Below the pieces are notes generated by a model. It did not search any database, was not told the DNA's origin, and saw only the letters and a program-made list of their open reading frames with translations. From Sphingomonas corticis (GTDB lineage Bacteria > Pseudomonadota > Alphaproteobacteria > Sphingomonadales > Sphingomonadaceae): a stretch of 64,000 bases of DNA. Within the stretch, counting starts at the first letter, position 1, and every line of letters begins with the position of its first letter. The stretch is taken from NCBI RefSeq assembly GCF_012035195.1, contig NZ_JAAVJH010000005.1, positions 248,001 to 312,000 of the forward strand. The letters run 5' to 3'. Positions 28,057 through 37,143 of this stretch are shown here, piece by piece. Both the position numbers and the translations under genes were made by a program.

Positions 28057-29193
28057 ATGGCTTCGGTTCCCACCATCCTCCATCTCCATTCCACCTTCGA
28101 CCTGGGCGGGAAGGAAGCGCGGGCCACGCGGCTGATGAACGCCTTCGGCGACCGGGCGCGGCACGTCATCGTCTCCGCCGTTCCCGACCGCTACGGAGCG
28201 CGCGAGCGGATCGACCGCGGCATCCGCTACGAGATCGCGCAGGACGCGCCCCCGCTGACGGGAACGCCCTCGGTCGCGCGCTACGACGCCATCGCCCGCT
28301 ACATGCGCGGCTTCGACCTGGTGCTGACGTACAATTGGGGGGCGATCGACGGCGTGATGGCGCGGCGCGTGTTCCGCCGCGGGGCACCGCCGCTGGTCCA
28401 TCACGAGGACGGCTTCAACGAGGACGAGGCCGGCGGGCTGAAGCGAGAGCGCAACCTCTACCGCCGGCTGGCGCTCGGCGCGGCGCACGCGCTGGTGGTG
28501 CCCTCGCGCAGCCTGGAGCGGATCGCGCTGGACACGTGGAAGCAGCCCGCCGCCAGGGTCCACCGGATCGCGAACGGCATCGCCACCGCGCTGTACGCCG
28601 AAGACCCGGCGGCGGGCGCGATCCCCGGCTTCGTTCGCAAGCCGAGGGAGGTGGTGATCGGCAGCGTCGCCGGCCTGCGCGCGGTGAAGGACCTGCCGCA
28701 GTTGGTCCGCGCCGCGGGCGGCCTGTCCGCGCGCTTCCGGCTGGTGATCGTGGGGGAGGGGCCGGAACGCGCTGCGATCGAGCAGGCGGCGCTGGCGATG
28801 GGGATCGACGATCGCGTGCTGCTGCCCGGGTTCGTCGATCGGCCCTACCGTTTCATGCGCCACTTCGACCTGCTGGCGCTCTCGTCGAAGTCGGAGCAGA
28901 TGCCGATCAGCGTGGTGGAGGCGATGGCGGCCGGCCTTCCCGTGGTGGCGCCCCCGGTGGGCGACGTGCGCGCGATGGTGGCTCCGGAGAACCTGCCCTT
29001 CATCACCGATCATCACGGCGAGGTGCGCCTTCGGGACGCGATGCAGGCCTTGGCCGCCGACGCCGACCTGCGCGCGCGCGTGGGTGCCGCCAATCGCGAA
29101 AAGGCTCGCGCCGACTACGACGAAGGCGCGATGATCGCGCGCTACGCCGCCCTGTACGAGGCGGCGATGGCGCGCCCCGGCGTCCTGTCCTAG
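28057..29193 (+). CDS. Glycosyltransferase, GT4 (GT-B fold)
   Basis: 378-residue retaining glycosyltransferase. The C-terminal GT-B nucleotide-binding domain shows IGSVAGLRAVKDLPQLVRA, IVGEGPERAAIE and EQMPISVVEAMAAGLPVVAPPVGDV with the EX7E-type glutamates. The N-terminal part begins ILHLHSTFDLGGKEAR, as in group 1 transferases of surface polysaccharide synthesis. Sugar donor and acceptor are unknown. Possible promoter elements: TTGCGC (28020-28025) and TAGGAC (28042-28047), 10 bases before the start. Confidence 0.9.
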   Translation: MASVPTILHLHSTFDLGGKEARATRLMNAFGDRARHVIVSAVPDRYGARERIDRGIRYEIAQDAPPLTGTPSVARYDAIARYMRGFDLVLTYNWGAIDGVMARRVFRRGAPPLVHHEDGFNEDEAGGLKRERNLYRRLALGAAHALVVPSRSLERIALDTWKQPAARVHRIANGIATALYAEDPAAGAIPGFVRKPREVVIGSVAGLRAVKDLPQLVRAAGGLSARFRLVIVGEGPERAAIEQAALAMGIDDRVLLPGFVDRPYRFMRHFDLLALSSKSEQMPISVVEAMAAGLPVVAPPVGDVRAMVAPENLPFITDHHGEVRLRDAMQALAADADLRARVGAANREKARADYDEGAMIARYAALYEAAMARPGVLS

Positions 29194-29269
29194 GTCGCAT
29201 TTTCCGTCGCCACTCGCGCGCTTTGCTCTATAGGGTGACGGCTGGTCAGTAACGGAAGTGGGAAGCAGC

Positions 29270-30673
29270 GTGTTCAAGGGCCTGAAGCCGATCGTCTATG
29301 CCGGCCGCGAAGTGTGGCCGCTGGTGGAGGGCGGCAAGGGCGTCGCGGCGACCAACCATGCCTCCGCCGGTGCCTGGGCCGCCGCGGGCGGCATCGGCAC
29401 GGTGAGCGCGGTGAACGCCGACAGCTACGATCCCGACGGCAAGATCATTCCGCAGGTCTATCGCGCGCTGACCCGGCGCGAGCGGCACGAGGAGCTGATC
29501 GCCTATGCCATCGAGGGCGCGGTGCAGCAGGTGCAGCGCGCCTGGGAGATCGCGGGCGGCAAGGGCGCGATCAACATCAACGTACTGTGGGAGATGGGCG
29601 GCGCGCAGCGCGTGCTGCAAGGCGTGCTGGAGCGCACGCGCGGCCTCGTCTCCGGCGTCACCTGCGGGGCGGGGATGCCGTACAAGCTGAGCGAGATCGC
29701 GGCCTCGTACAACGTCAACTACCTTCCCATCGTCAGTTCCGGGCGCGCCTTCCGGGCACTGTGGAAACGCGCCTATTCCAAGGTGGCCGACCTGCTGGGC
29801 GCGGTGGTCTACGAGGATCCGTGGCTGGCGGGCGGGCACAACGGCCTGTCCAATGCGGAGGACCCGCTGAAGCCGGAGGATCCCTATCCCCGCGTCAAGG
29901 CGCTGCGCGAAACCATGCGCGAGGGCGGCATTCCCGACACCACGCCGATCGTGATGGCCGGCGGCGTGTGGTATCTGCGCGACTGGGAGAGCTGGATCGA
30001 CAATCCGGAACTGGGGCAGATCGCCTTCCAGTACGGCACGCGACCGCTGCTGACGCGCGAGAGCCCGATTCCCGCCGACTGGAAGGAGCGGCTGCTGACG
30101 ATCGAGGAGGGCGACGTCCTCCTCCACCGCTTCTCGCCGACCGGCTTCTACTCGTCGGCCGTGCGCAACCCCTTCCTGCGCAGCCTAGAGGCGCGCAGCG
30201 AGCGCCAGATCGCCTTTTCGACGCAGGAGGCGGGGGACCATGTCTTCCAGCTGGATGTCGGCGTGAAGGGCAAGAACTTCTGGGTCACGCGCGGCGACCT
30301 GCTGCGCGCGCGCGAATGGTTCGGCGCCGGCTTCACCGACGCGCTGAAGACGCCGGACAATACATTGGTCTTCGTCTCGCCGCTCGAGAAGGCGGAGATC
30401 CGCAAGGATCAGGCGGACTGCATGGGCTGCCTCAGCCAGTGCCTGTTCTCCAGCTGGGCGGACACCGAGACGAACTCGACAGGCCGCCTGGCCGACCCGC
30501 GCAGCTTCTGCATCCAAAAGACGCTTCAGGACATCGCCCACGGCGGCGACACGGAAGCGAACCTGATGTTCGCCGGCCACGCGGCGTACAATTTCAAGCG
30601 CGATCCGTTCTACTCGAACGGCTTCGTGCCGACGGTGAAGCAGCTGGTCGACCGCATCCTGACGGGGGATTGA
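29270..30673 (+). CDS. Nitronate monooxygenase-like flavoprotein with C-terminal Cys cluster
   Basis: 467-residue FMN-binding TIM-barrel protein of the nitronate monooxygenase/2-nitropropane dioxygenase type: VEGGKGVAATNHASAGAWAAAGG at the start (split here), GVTCGAGMPYKLSEIA in the middle, and IVMAGGVWYLRDW. It is unusually long for the family (about 320-380) because of a C-terminal extension with CMGCLSQC and a fourth Cys at about residue 414, which may bind a metal or Fe-S cluster. Start is GTG 29270; GTG 29258 is the alternative. Substrate unknown. Confidence 0.82.
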   Translation: MFKGLKPIVYAGREVWPLVEGGKGVAATNHASAGAWAAAGGIGTVSAVNADSYDPDGKIIPQVYRALTRRERHEELIAYAIEGAVQQVQRAWEIAGGKGAININVLWEMGGAQRVLQGVLERTRGLVSGVTCGAGMPYKLSEIAASYNVNYLPIVSSGRAFRALWKRAYSKVADLLGAVVYEDPWLAGGHNGLSNAEDPLKPEDPYPRVKALRETMREGGIPDTTPIVMAGGVWYLRDWESWIDNPELGQIAFQYGTRPLLTRESPIPADWKERLLTIEEGDVLLHRFSPTGFYSSAVRNPFLRSLEARSERQIAFSTQEAGDHVFQLDVGVKGKNFWVTRGDLLRAREWFGAGFTDALKTPDNTLVFVSPLEKAEIRKDQADCMGCLSQCLFSSWADTETNSTGRLADPRSFCIQKTLQDIAHGGDTEANLMFAGHAAYNFKRDPFYSNGFVPTVKQLVDRILTGD

Positions 30674-30719
30674 TCTGCCGCCCTCGCTGCACCGCTCGCT
30701 GCGCCTGCTGGCCGAGGCG

Positions 30720-31124
30720 ATGATCCCGGCGTGCGACCCGTGGTGGGTGATCGGCAGCACGGCCGCGATGCTTCACGGTGCCGCGACCGAGGTGGCTGAC
30801 GTGGACGTCCTGTTGAGCGTCGGCGACGGGGACATGCTCGACAACGAACTCTCGCTCGGCCTGCAACCGGGCTCAGGCGATCCCGTCTTCCGCTCGGCAC
30901 GGTATGGGCGCTGGATGGAACCGCCCGTGCCGGTCGAGTTCATGGCGGCTCTGCGCGTTCGTGGCGGAGACATGCTCGCGCCGAGGACGCGGGTGCCGAT
31001 GGCCTTGTTCGACGGCACCATTATCTACGTACCCGATCGCGCCGAATTGATCGCGATCTTCGAGCTGTTCGGGCGCGACAAGGATTGGGCGCGCGCGGAA
31101 CTGCTGCGCGCGCCCGGTGGGTAG
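30720..31124 (+). CDS. Nucleotidyltransferase-fold protein (MNT-like)
   Basis: 134-residue protein with the Pol-beta-type nucleotidyltransferase signature: IGSTAAMLHG (glycine/serine motif, about residue 11) followed by VADVDVLLS with two acidic residues. The residues upstream of ATG 30720 stay open to about CTG 30675 and look coding (LPPSLHRSLRLLAEA), so the true start may be an unusual codon there. No HEPN partner gene is visible next to it, so a toxin-antitoxin role is not supported. It starts 47 bases after the flavoprotein gene. Confidence 0.65.
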   Translation: MIPACDPWWVIGSTAAMLHGAATEVADVDVLLSVGDGDMLDNELSLGLQPGSGDPVFRSARYGRWMEPPVPVEFMAALRVRGGDMLAPRTRVPMALFDGTIIYVPDRAELIAIFELFGRDKDWARAELLRAPGG

Positions 31125-31129
31125 ACGGA

Positions 31130-31324
31130 TCAGTCGTCGACGACGGTGCCGACCACCGCGCCGCCCACGCCGCCGACCGCCGCACCCTTCTCGACACTGC
31201 CGCCGGTCGCCGCCGCGACGCCGGCGCCACCCGCGGCACCGATCGCACCGCCGCGCAGGGTCGAGCAGGCCGACATGCTGACGGCGGAAGCGAGCAGGAG
31301 GGTGGAAAGCGCGATCTTCTTCAT
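31130..31324 (-). CDS. Glycine-zipper lipoprotein (17 kDa antigen type, short)
   Basis: 64-residue lipoprotein: signal peptide MKKIALSTLLLASAVSMSAC with lipobox SMSAC, then a glycine-zipper region (GGAIGAAGGAGVAAATGG) that likely inserts in the outer membrane. Much shorter than Rickettsia 17 kDa antigens, but the same pattern. Its stop is 6 bases from the end of the nucleotidyltransferase gene (convergent). Confidence 0.75.
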   Translation of the reverse strand: MKKIALSTLLLASAVSMSACSTLRGGAIGAAGGAGVAAATGGSVEKGAAVGGVGGAVVGTVVDD

Positions 31325-31430
31325 GTTCGATGACTCCGTCTTCTTGTCTGGTTGTGCGCGGTTAATGCAGCGCAACATCGCATGTTCCGGCGGAAACGCT
31401 TCGTTACCCGCGCTGGCGCGTTGAGGCGTG

Positions 31431-31931
31431 ATGCCGCGCAAACTGAAGGTCTTCCGCACGCCCATCGGCTTTCACGACGCCTATGTCGCCGCGCCCAGCC
31501 GCAAAGCCGCGCTGGCGGCATGGGGCAGCGATGCCGACCTGTTCGCTCGCGGCGTGGCGGAGGAGGTGACCGACCCGGAACTGATGGCCGACGCGCTCGC
31601 GAGTCCCGGCGAGGTCGTCCGCCGCTCGCGTGGTACCGCCGCCGAGCAGCTGGCGATGACTCCGGCAAAGCGGCGCGCGTCCAGGCGAGCACCCGCCAAG
31701 GCAACGCCGCGGCCGAGCCCCGCCGAGGTCGACGCCGCCGAGGAGGCCCTGGAAACGATGGAGCGGCGGCATCGCGCCGCGCAAGCGGAGATCGCAAAAC
31801 GTAAGGCCGCGCTCGACCTGGAGGAGCGGAGCCTCGCCAGAAAACAGGCGGCGGAACGAGACGCGCTCGAATCGGCGCGGGAACGGGCGAGGGCGGACTA
31901 TGACGCCGCGCTGCGGAAGTGGCGCGGGTAA
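31431..31931 (+). CDS. Coiled-coil protein of unknown function (TolA-like by composition)
   Basis: 166-residue protein. The N-terminal 60 residues look globular (KLKVFRTPIGFHDAYVAAPSR, a small domain I do not recognise), followed by a basic Ala/Pro/Lys linker and a long Glu/Arg/Ala-rich helix likely to form a coiled coil (about residues 95-165). Similar sphingomonad proteins are often labelled TolA-like on composition alone. No signal peptide or membrane segment, so that label is doubtful. GTG at 31428 is an alternative start one codon upstream. Confidence 0.6.
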   Translation: MPRKLKVFRTPIGFHDAYVAAPSRKAALAAWGSDADLFARGVAEEVTDPELMADALASPGEVVRRSRGTAAEQLAMTPAKRRASRRAPAKATPRPSPAEVDAAEEALETMERRHRAAQAEIAKRKAALDLEERSLARKQAAERDALESARERARADYDAALRKWRG

Positions 31932-31944
31932 GCCGGATCGACCG

Positions 31945-33072
31945 CTACAGCGCGCCGTCCGCGATCATCTCCGCGACCACCTCCAGGCACGAGACCGCCA
32001 GCCGCTGCGACCGCGCCGGGCTCCACGCCTCGATCGGGTCGGGGTTCGGATCGTGATCCTTGAACGGCATTTCCAGCGTGATCGACACCGCGCCGAACCG
32101 CTCGGCCAACTGATTCGTCGACATCGACAGGTTCGCCTTGCCGGGCGCGCTCCGGGCGTAACCGAGCTCGGTCTGGAAGTCGGGCGTGTGCGCGGCCAGC
32201 CGGCGACCGAAGGCGAGGAAGCGCTCGCCGTGCGCATCGGTGAACGAGGGAATGCCCTCGAACCCTGCGATGAAGTTCGCCGCGATCGCCTCGTCGCCAT
32301 GCACGTCCAGCGCCACGTCCACGCCGGTCTCGTCCATCCGGCGCAGCACCGCCAGCACTTCCGGACTGCGCTCGACGGTGGGGGCGTGCCACTCGCGGTT
32401 GAGGTTCACGCCTGCCGCGTTCGTGCGCAGGTGCCCGCGTCGCGTGCCGTCCGGATTCATGTTCGGCACGACGTGCACCGTCGCGGCGGCCAGCAGCGGA
32501 GCCGCCGCTTCGCCGGTGAGCCAGGCAAGCGCGCCGTCCATCCACCATTCGGCCATCGATTCGCCGGGATGCTGGCGCGCATAGAGCCACACCTGCTTCG
32601 CGCCGGCGCCGATCCGGAAATAGTCGATCGCCTGTCCGTCGAGGGAGTGACCCAGCACGCGATGCTCCACGCCCGGCGCCTGCGCGGTCCGGGCGACCAG
32701 CCGCGCGTGCTGCTCCATCGTGTAGGGCGCGAAATAGGCGAACCAGGCGAGCGACGTGTCGCCCGTCCAGTCGAACTCCAGCACGCCGCCCTCGTAGCGG
32801 GTGTCGATCGTTCGCCACGTGTCGAGGTCGGTGGAGGCGCGGGTGCGGTATCCCGGCCAACCCATCGGATAGGCGCTCTCGCCCGCGTTCAGGATGCGGA
32901 ACGTCGCCGGTTTGCCGCCGAGGCCGGCGGCGCGGAAGTAGAACCATTGGAAGAAGTCGGACTGATGATCCCGGACAATCTCCAGGTCGACGCGGGTGCG
33001 ATCGCGCTCCTCCGCGATCGCGAGGAGGCGGATGTTGCCGCCGTCGAAGGCGGCGTCGATGGCAATGGTCAT
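31945..33072 (-). CDS. M14-family zinc carboxypeptidase (cytosolic type)
   Basis: 375-residue M14 peptidase. Zinc ligands HPGES (His, Glu) and His in LDVHGDE; substrate-binding NLNRE; likely catalytic Glu in TLEMPFK near residue 328. The N-terminal domain (about 130 residues) is the beta-sandwich seen in the M14-type cytosolic carboxypeptidases, with DFFQWFYFRA. No signal peptide. It is coupled to the lipoprotein gene upstream by a 4-base overlap. Confidence 0.92.
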   Translation of the reverse strand: MTIAIDAAFDGGNIRLLAIAEERDRTRVDLEIVRDHQSDFFQWFYFRAAGLGGKPATFRILNAGESAYPMGWPGYRTRASTDLDTWRTIDTRYEGGVLEFDWTGDTSLAWFAYFAPYTMEQHARLVARTAQAPGVEHRVLGHSLDGQAIDYFRIGAGAKQVWLYARQHPGESMAEWWMDGALAWLTGEAAAPLLAAATVHVVPNMNPDGTRRGHLRTNAAGVNLNREWHAPTVERSPEVLAVLRRMDETGVDVALDVHGDEAIAANFIAGFEGIPSFTDAHGERFLAFGRRLAAHTPDFQTELGYARSAPGKANLSMSTNQLAERFGAVSITLEMPFKDHDPNPDPIEAWSPARSQRLAVSCLEVVAEMIADGAL

Positions 33073-33677
33073 TTCACCTCGATCGTGCGTCCGGAATCAC
33101 CCGGGAAGCCGGAGAAGAGCGCCTGCGCCAGACGCGCGGCGATGGATGGGGTGTCGGCGTCGGGCGCGGTGGTGTCGGTCAGCGACTGCGCCTGCCCCTC
33201 CCACACCGCATCGGCGCCGTGGCGCAGGCGGACGGAGAGCTCGGTCACCACGCCCTCGCGCGCGCCGGACCCGCCGACGGGGAAGCTGACGCCTCCGCCC
33301 ACAGAGCTGCCGCCCCGCCAGCCGCCGGAACCGGCGCCGCCACCCAGCCCGATCTGTATCGGCGACTGGCGCGGGGGCAGGGCCCGGGGCGCGCGGGTGA
33401 AGCCGACGGTGGCGATATAGTCCGCCTTCACGCCGGGCCTCGGCGAGGTGAACCCGACACGCAGCAACTCCGCCTCGACGGCGGCGGCGTAGGTCTTGTA
33501 CTCGATGCTGGCAGGGCCGCCGCCGGGCAGAGGTTCGACCGTCACCGTGCCGCGCTGCGCCACCGCGTCATAGTGGAAGCGCGTCGCCTGCACCGGAAAG
33601 CGCTGCGGCCCGGTGGCGCAGGCGGAGAGCGCGCCGGAAAGGGCGAGGGCGGAGAGGAGGACGAGCGGCGCGCGCAT
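33069..33677 (-). CDS. DUF4136-type lipoprotein
   Basis: 202-residue envelope protein with a leader ending in lipobox LSAC, then a domain similar to DUF4136: [10 protein letters not shown] near the N-terminus, [23 protein letters not shown], a Gly/Ser-rich loop ([18 protein letters not shown]), and a late VELSVRLRH-like strand. The function of the domain is unknown. I start at ATG 33677, where the leader begins ([14 protein letters not shown]). Its stop overlaps the M14 peptidase start (ATGA). Confidence 0.8.
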   Translation of the reverse strand: MRAPLVLLSALALSGALSACATGPQRFPVQATRFHYDAVAQRGTVTVEPLPGGGPASIEYKTYAAAVEAELLRVGFTSPRPGVKADYIATVGFTRAPRALPPRQSPIQIGLGGGAGSGGWRGGSSVGGGVSFPVGGSGAREGVVTELSVRLRHGADAVWEGQAQSLTDTTAPDADTPSIAARLAQALFSGFPGDSGRTIEVK

Positions 33678-33749
33678 CGGTGGGACCCTTTGGCCTGTTG
33701 TCGTTGCGCGATAGCAACGCTCGGGCCGCACGCAAGCTCCCACGCGCGG

Positions 33750-33776
33750 TTGACTTCGCGAGGGTGCCGATATACC
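33750..33776 (+). promoter_or_regulatory. Candidate promoter for rpmJ
   Basis: TTGACT (33750-33755) and TATACC (33771-33776) with a 15-base spacer, about 42 bases before the rpmJ start. The spacing is slightly short for sigma70. It sits in the only gap between the divergent lipoprotein and rpmJ. Confidence 0.4.
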
Positions 33777-33817
33777 CGCCGCGCTTCCGTTTTCCCGCAG
33801 AAAAAAGAACGATCGAG

Positions 33818-33943
33818 ATGAAGATCCGCAACAGCCTGAAGTCGCTCAAGGACCGGCATCGCGACAATCGCGTGATCCGCCGCCGCGGCCGCACCTACGT
33901 CATCAACAAGACCAACCGCCGGTTCAAGGCCCGCCAGGGCTGA
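33818..33943 (+). CDS. rpmJ: 50S ribosomal protein L36 (Cys-less form)
   Basis: 41-residue ribosomal protein: starts [17 protein letters not shown] and ends [12 protein letters not shown]. It lacks the zinc-binding Cys/His set of the C+ form, as is usual in alphaproteobacteria, so it does not need zinc. It is upstream of the HAD gene by 8 bases. Confidence 0.96.
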   Translation: MKIRNSLKSLKDRHRDNRVIRRRGRTYVINKTNRRFKARQG

Positions 33944-33951
33944 GCGGATCC

Positions 33952-34572
33952 GTGCCCGTCGCGTCGGTCATCTTCGACGTCGGGCACGTCCTCTACGATT
34001 GGGATCCGCGGATCCTGTACGAGCGCCTGTTCGATGACGAACGGGCGCTCGACGCATTCCTACGCGACGTCGCGACTCGCGAGTGGCACTTCCAGCACGA
34101 TGCCGGCCGCCCGTTCGCGGAGACGTCGGAGGAGCTGGTCGCCCTCCATCCCGACCATGCGGACATGATCCGGCTGTGGGGGCCGCGCTTCGGGGAGCAG
34201 ATCCCCGGCCCGATCCCGGGCATGACCGAGCTGGTGGAGGAGCTGGACGCCGCGGGCGTGCCGCTGTTCGCGATCACCAATTTCTCCGGCGAGTTCTTCG
34301 CGCCCTTCCGCCTGCGCGAGGCGCGGCTGTTCGATCGCTTCCGCGACATCGTCGTGTCCGGCGACGAGCGGCTGGTGAAGCCCGATCCCGCGATCTTCCA
34401 GCTCGCGCTGCGCCGCTTCGGCGTGGCGGCGGAAGAGACGATCTTCGTCGACGACAATGCGGCGAACGTGGCCGGTGCCGAGGCGGTGGGCATCCGCGCA
34501 CACCTGTTCCGGGACGCGGCGACCCTGCGCGGGGAGCTGGAGACGCTGGGGCTGCTCCGCCCCCGACGATAA
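33952..34572 (+). CDS. HAD-superfamily hydrolase
   Basis: 206-residue haloacid dehalogenase-like phosphatase. Motif I FDVGHVLYDWD carries the nucleophilic Asp but has Gly in place of the second Asp-x-Asp position, as in the YihX/epoxide hydrolase N-terminal branch; motif II ITNFSGE; motif III Lys in KPDPAIFQ; motif IV IFVDDNAANV. Starts at GTG 33952. Probably a sugar-phosphate phosphatase, though the substrate is not predictable. Confidence 0.88.
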   Translation: MPVASVIFDVGHVLYDWDPRILYERLFDDERALDAFLRDVATREWHFQHDAGRPFAETSEELVALHPDHADMIRLWGPRFGEQIPGPIPGMTELVEELDAAGVPLFAITNFSGEFFAPFRLREARLFDRFRDIVVSGDERLVKPDPAIFQLALRRFGVAAEETIFVDDNAANVAGAEAVGIRAHLFRDAATLRGELETLGLLRPRR

Positions 34573-34641
34573 GTCCCCATCGGCCGGAACGAACGGGGCC
34601 ATCGCGCACTTGTCCCGCTCCACCACCGAGGGAGCCGGAGC

Positions 34642-35004
34642 ATGGAAGACGATCGCGTTTGGGCGTTCGAGGAGAGCCTGTGGACCGGCGATGCGGCGCA
34701 TTACCGCGAGTCGATCGACGAGAGCTGCGTGATGGTGGTGCCGACTGAGCCCTTCGTGTTCGAGAGCGCGGCGGCGGTCGCGGCGGTCAGCGACACGCCG
34801 CGCTGGACCAAGGTCACCTTCGCCGACGGGCATATCGCGAGGCCGCAGGAGGGGCTGATCGTCATCGGCTATCGTGCCGAGGCCGAGAAGGAGGGCGAGC
34901 GCTACGTCGCCTGGTGCACCTCCACCTATCGGCGGCTGGAGCACGAGGTGTGGAAGGTCGTCCAGCACTCGCAGACGTCGCCGCCCGTCGCGGGGGGTGG
35001 GTGA
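34642..35004 (+). CDS. DUF4440/SnoaL-like NTF2-fold protein
   Basis: 120-residue protein. The pattern of W-x-FEESLWTGDAAHY, MVVPTEPFVFE, and TSTYRRLEHEVWKVVQHSQT fits the DUF4440/NTF2-like fold, often a small cone-shaped barrel binding or altering hydrophobic ligands. There is no clear catalytic residue set. It ends 17 bases before a family C repeat, after which pyk runs in the opposite direction. Confidence 0.75.
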   Translation: MEDDRVWAFEESLWTGDAAHYRESIDESCVMVVPTEPFVFESAAAVAAVSDTPRWTKVTFADGHIARPQEGLIVIGYRAEAEKEGERYVAWCTSTYRRLEHEVWKVVQHSQTSPPVAGGG

Positions 35005-35020
35005 CCCAGTTCAGCGCACG

Positions 35021-35180
35021 ACGGTTCGTGCTGAGGAGGGGCCGAGCCCTTCGACTGCCTGCCAGGGCAGTCGCTCAGGACAGGCTCCGGCACAAAGTGC
35101 CGTAGTCCGAGCCTCGTCTCGAAGCACATGCTCTTCGAGGTGCCGCTTCGACAAGCTCGGCGGCCCCTCGGAGCGAACGG
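35021..35180. repeat. Family C inverted repeat (long copy)
   Basis: Convergent intergenic element. The left arm begins ACGGTTCGTGCTGAGGAG and the right arm ends GCCCCTCGGAGCGAACGG, which pair in part; internal units carry CCCTTCGAC and CTTCGACAAGCTCGG. The core GCTTGTCG recurs at 4493-4570 and 41583-41664. A central dyad (GACTGCC tgcca GGGCAGTC) is also visible. Confidence 0.7.
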
Positions 35181-35196
35181 ATGTGGCGCAAAGCCC

Positions 35197-36669
<1,473 letters not shown>

Positions 36670-36739
36670 CGGGCTTCCTGCTTTGCGCGGCCTGCCCTTA
36701 ACCCCTAACGACCGCGGATCAACCGTGAGGATCACGCAA

Positions 36740-37033
36740 ATGGACCCGCTCGACCGGATCGATGACGCCGCGGCCGCCGCCGCTTTCCGCCGCCTGGTGC
36801 GGCACCTGCGCCACCGCAGCGACGCGCAGAACGTGGACCTGATGGGGCTGGCCGGTTTCTGCCGCAATTGCCTGTCCGACTGGATCGGCGAGGCTGCGGG
36901 CATGGAGAAGGACGCCGCGCGGGAGGCGATCTACGGCATGACCTACGCCGAATGGAAGGACCGCCACCAGCAGGTGGCGACCGCGGAGCAACTCGCGCGG
37001 ATGAAGGACAGCGTGGCGAGGAACGCCGCCTGA
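36740..37033 (+). CDS. DUF1244 family protein
   Basis: 97-residue protein. DAQNVDLMGLAGFCRNCLSDWI is the signature part of DUF1244 (cited in pieces: QNVDLM and GFCRNCLSDW), a small helical family common in alpha- and gammaproteobacteria. Two nearby Cys residues are conserved in that motif. Function not established. It is divergent from pyk and precedes a family B repeat. Confidence 0.9.
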   Translation: MDPLDRIDDAAAAAAFRRLVRHLRHRSDAQNVDLMGLAGFCRNCLSDWIGEAAGMEKDAAREAIYGMTYAEWKDRHQQVATAEQLARMKDSVARNAA

Positions 37034-37036
37034 AGC

Positions 37037-37129
37037 GTCATGCCGGGCTTGTCCCGGCATCGACGGCGCCGCATCCTCGATGCGGGAAGGCTCGCGGCAC
37101 GGTGGATGCCGGACGAGCGCGGCATGACG
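37037..37129. repeat. Inverted REP-like dimer, family B
   Basis: Two oppositely oriented units, GTCATGCCGGGC-TTGTCCCGGCATC at the left and GGATGCCGG...GCATGAC at the right. A related dimer is at 51610-51703. It is between DUF1244 and an amidohydrolase on the same strand; AGAGGGG just after the repeat may be the Shine-Dalgarno for the next gene. Confidence 0.8.
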
Positions 37130-37143
37130 AAGAGGGGCAACGA

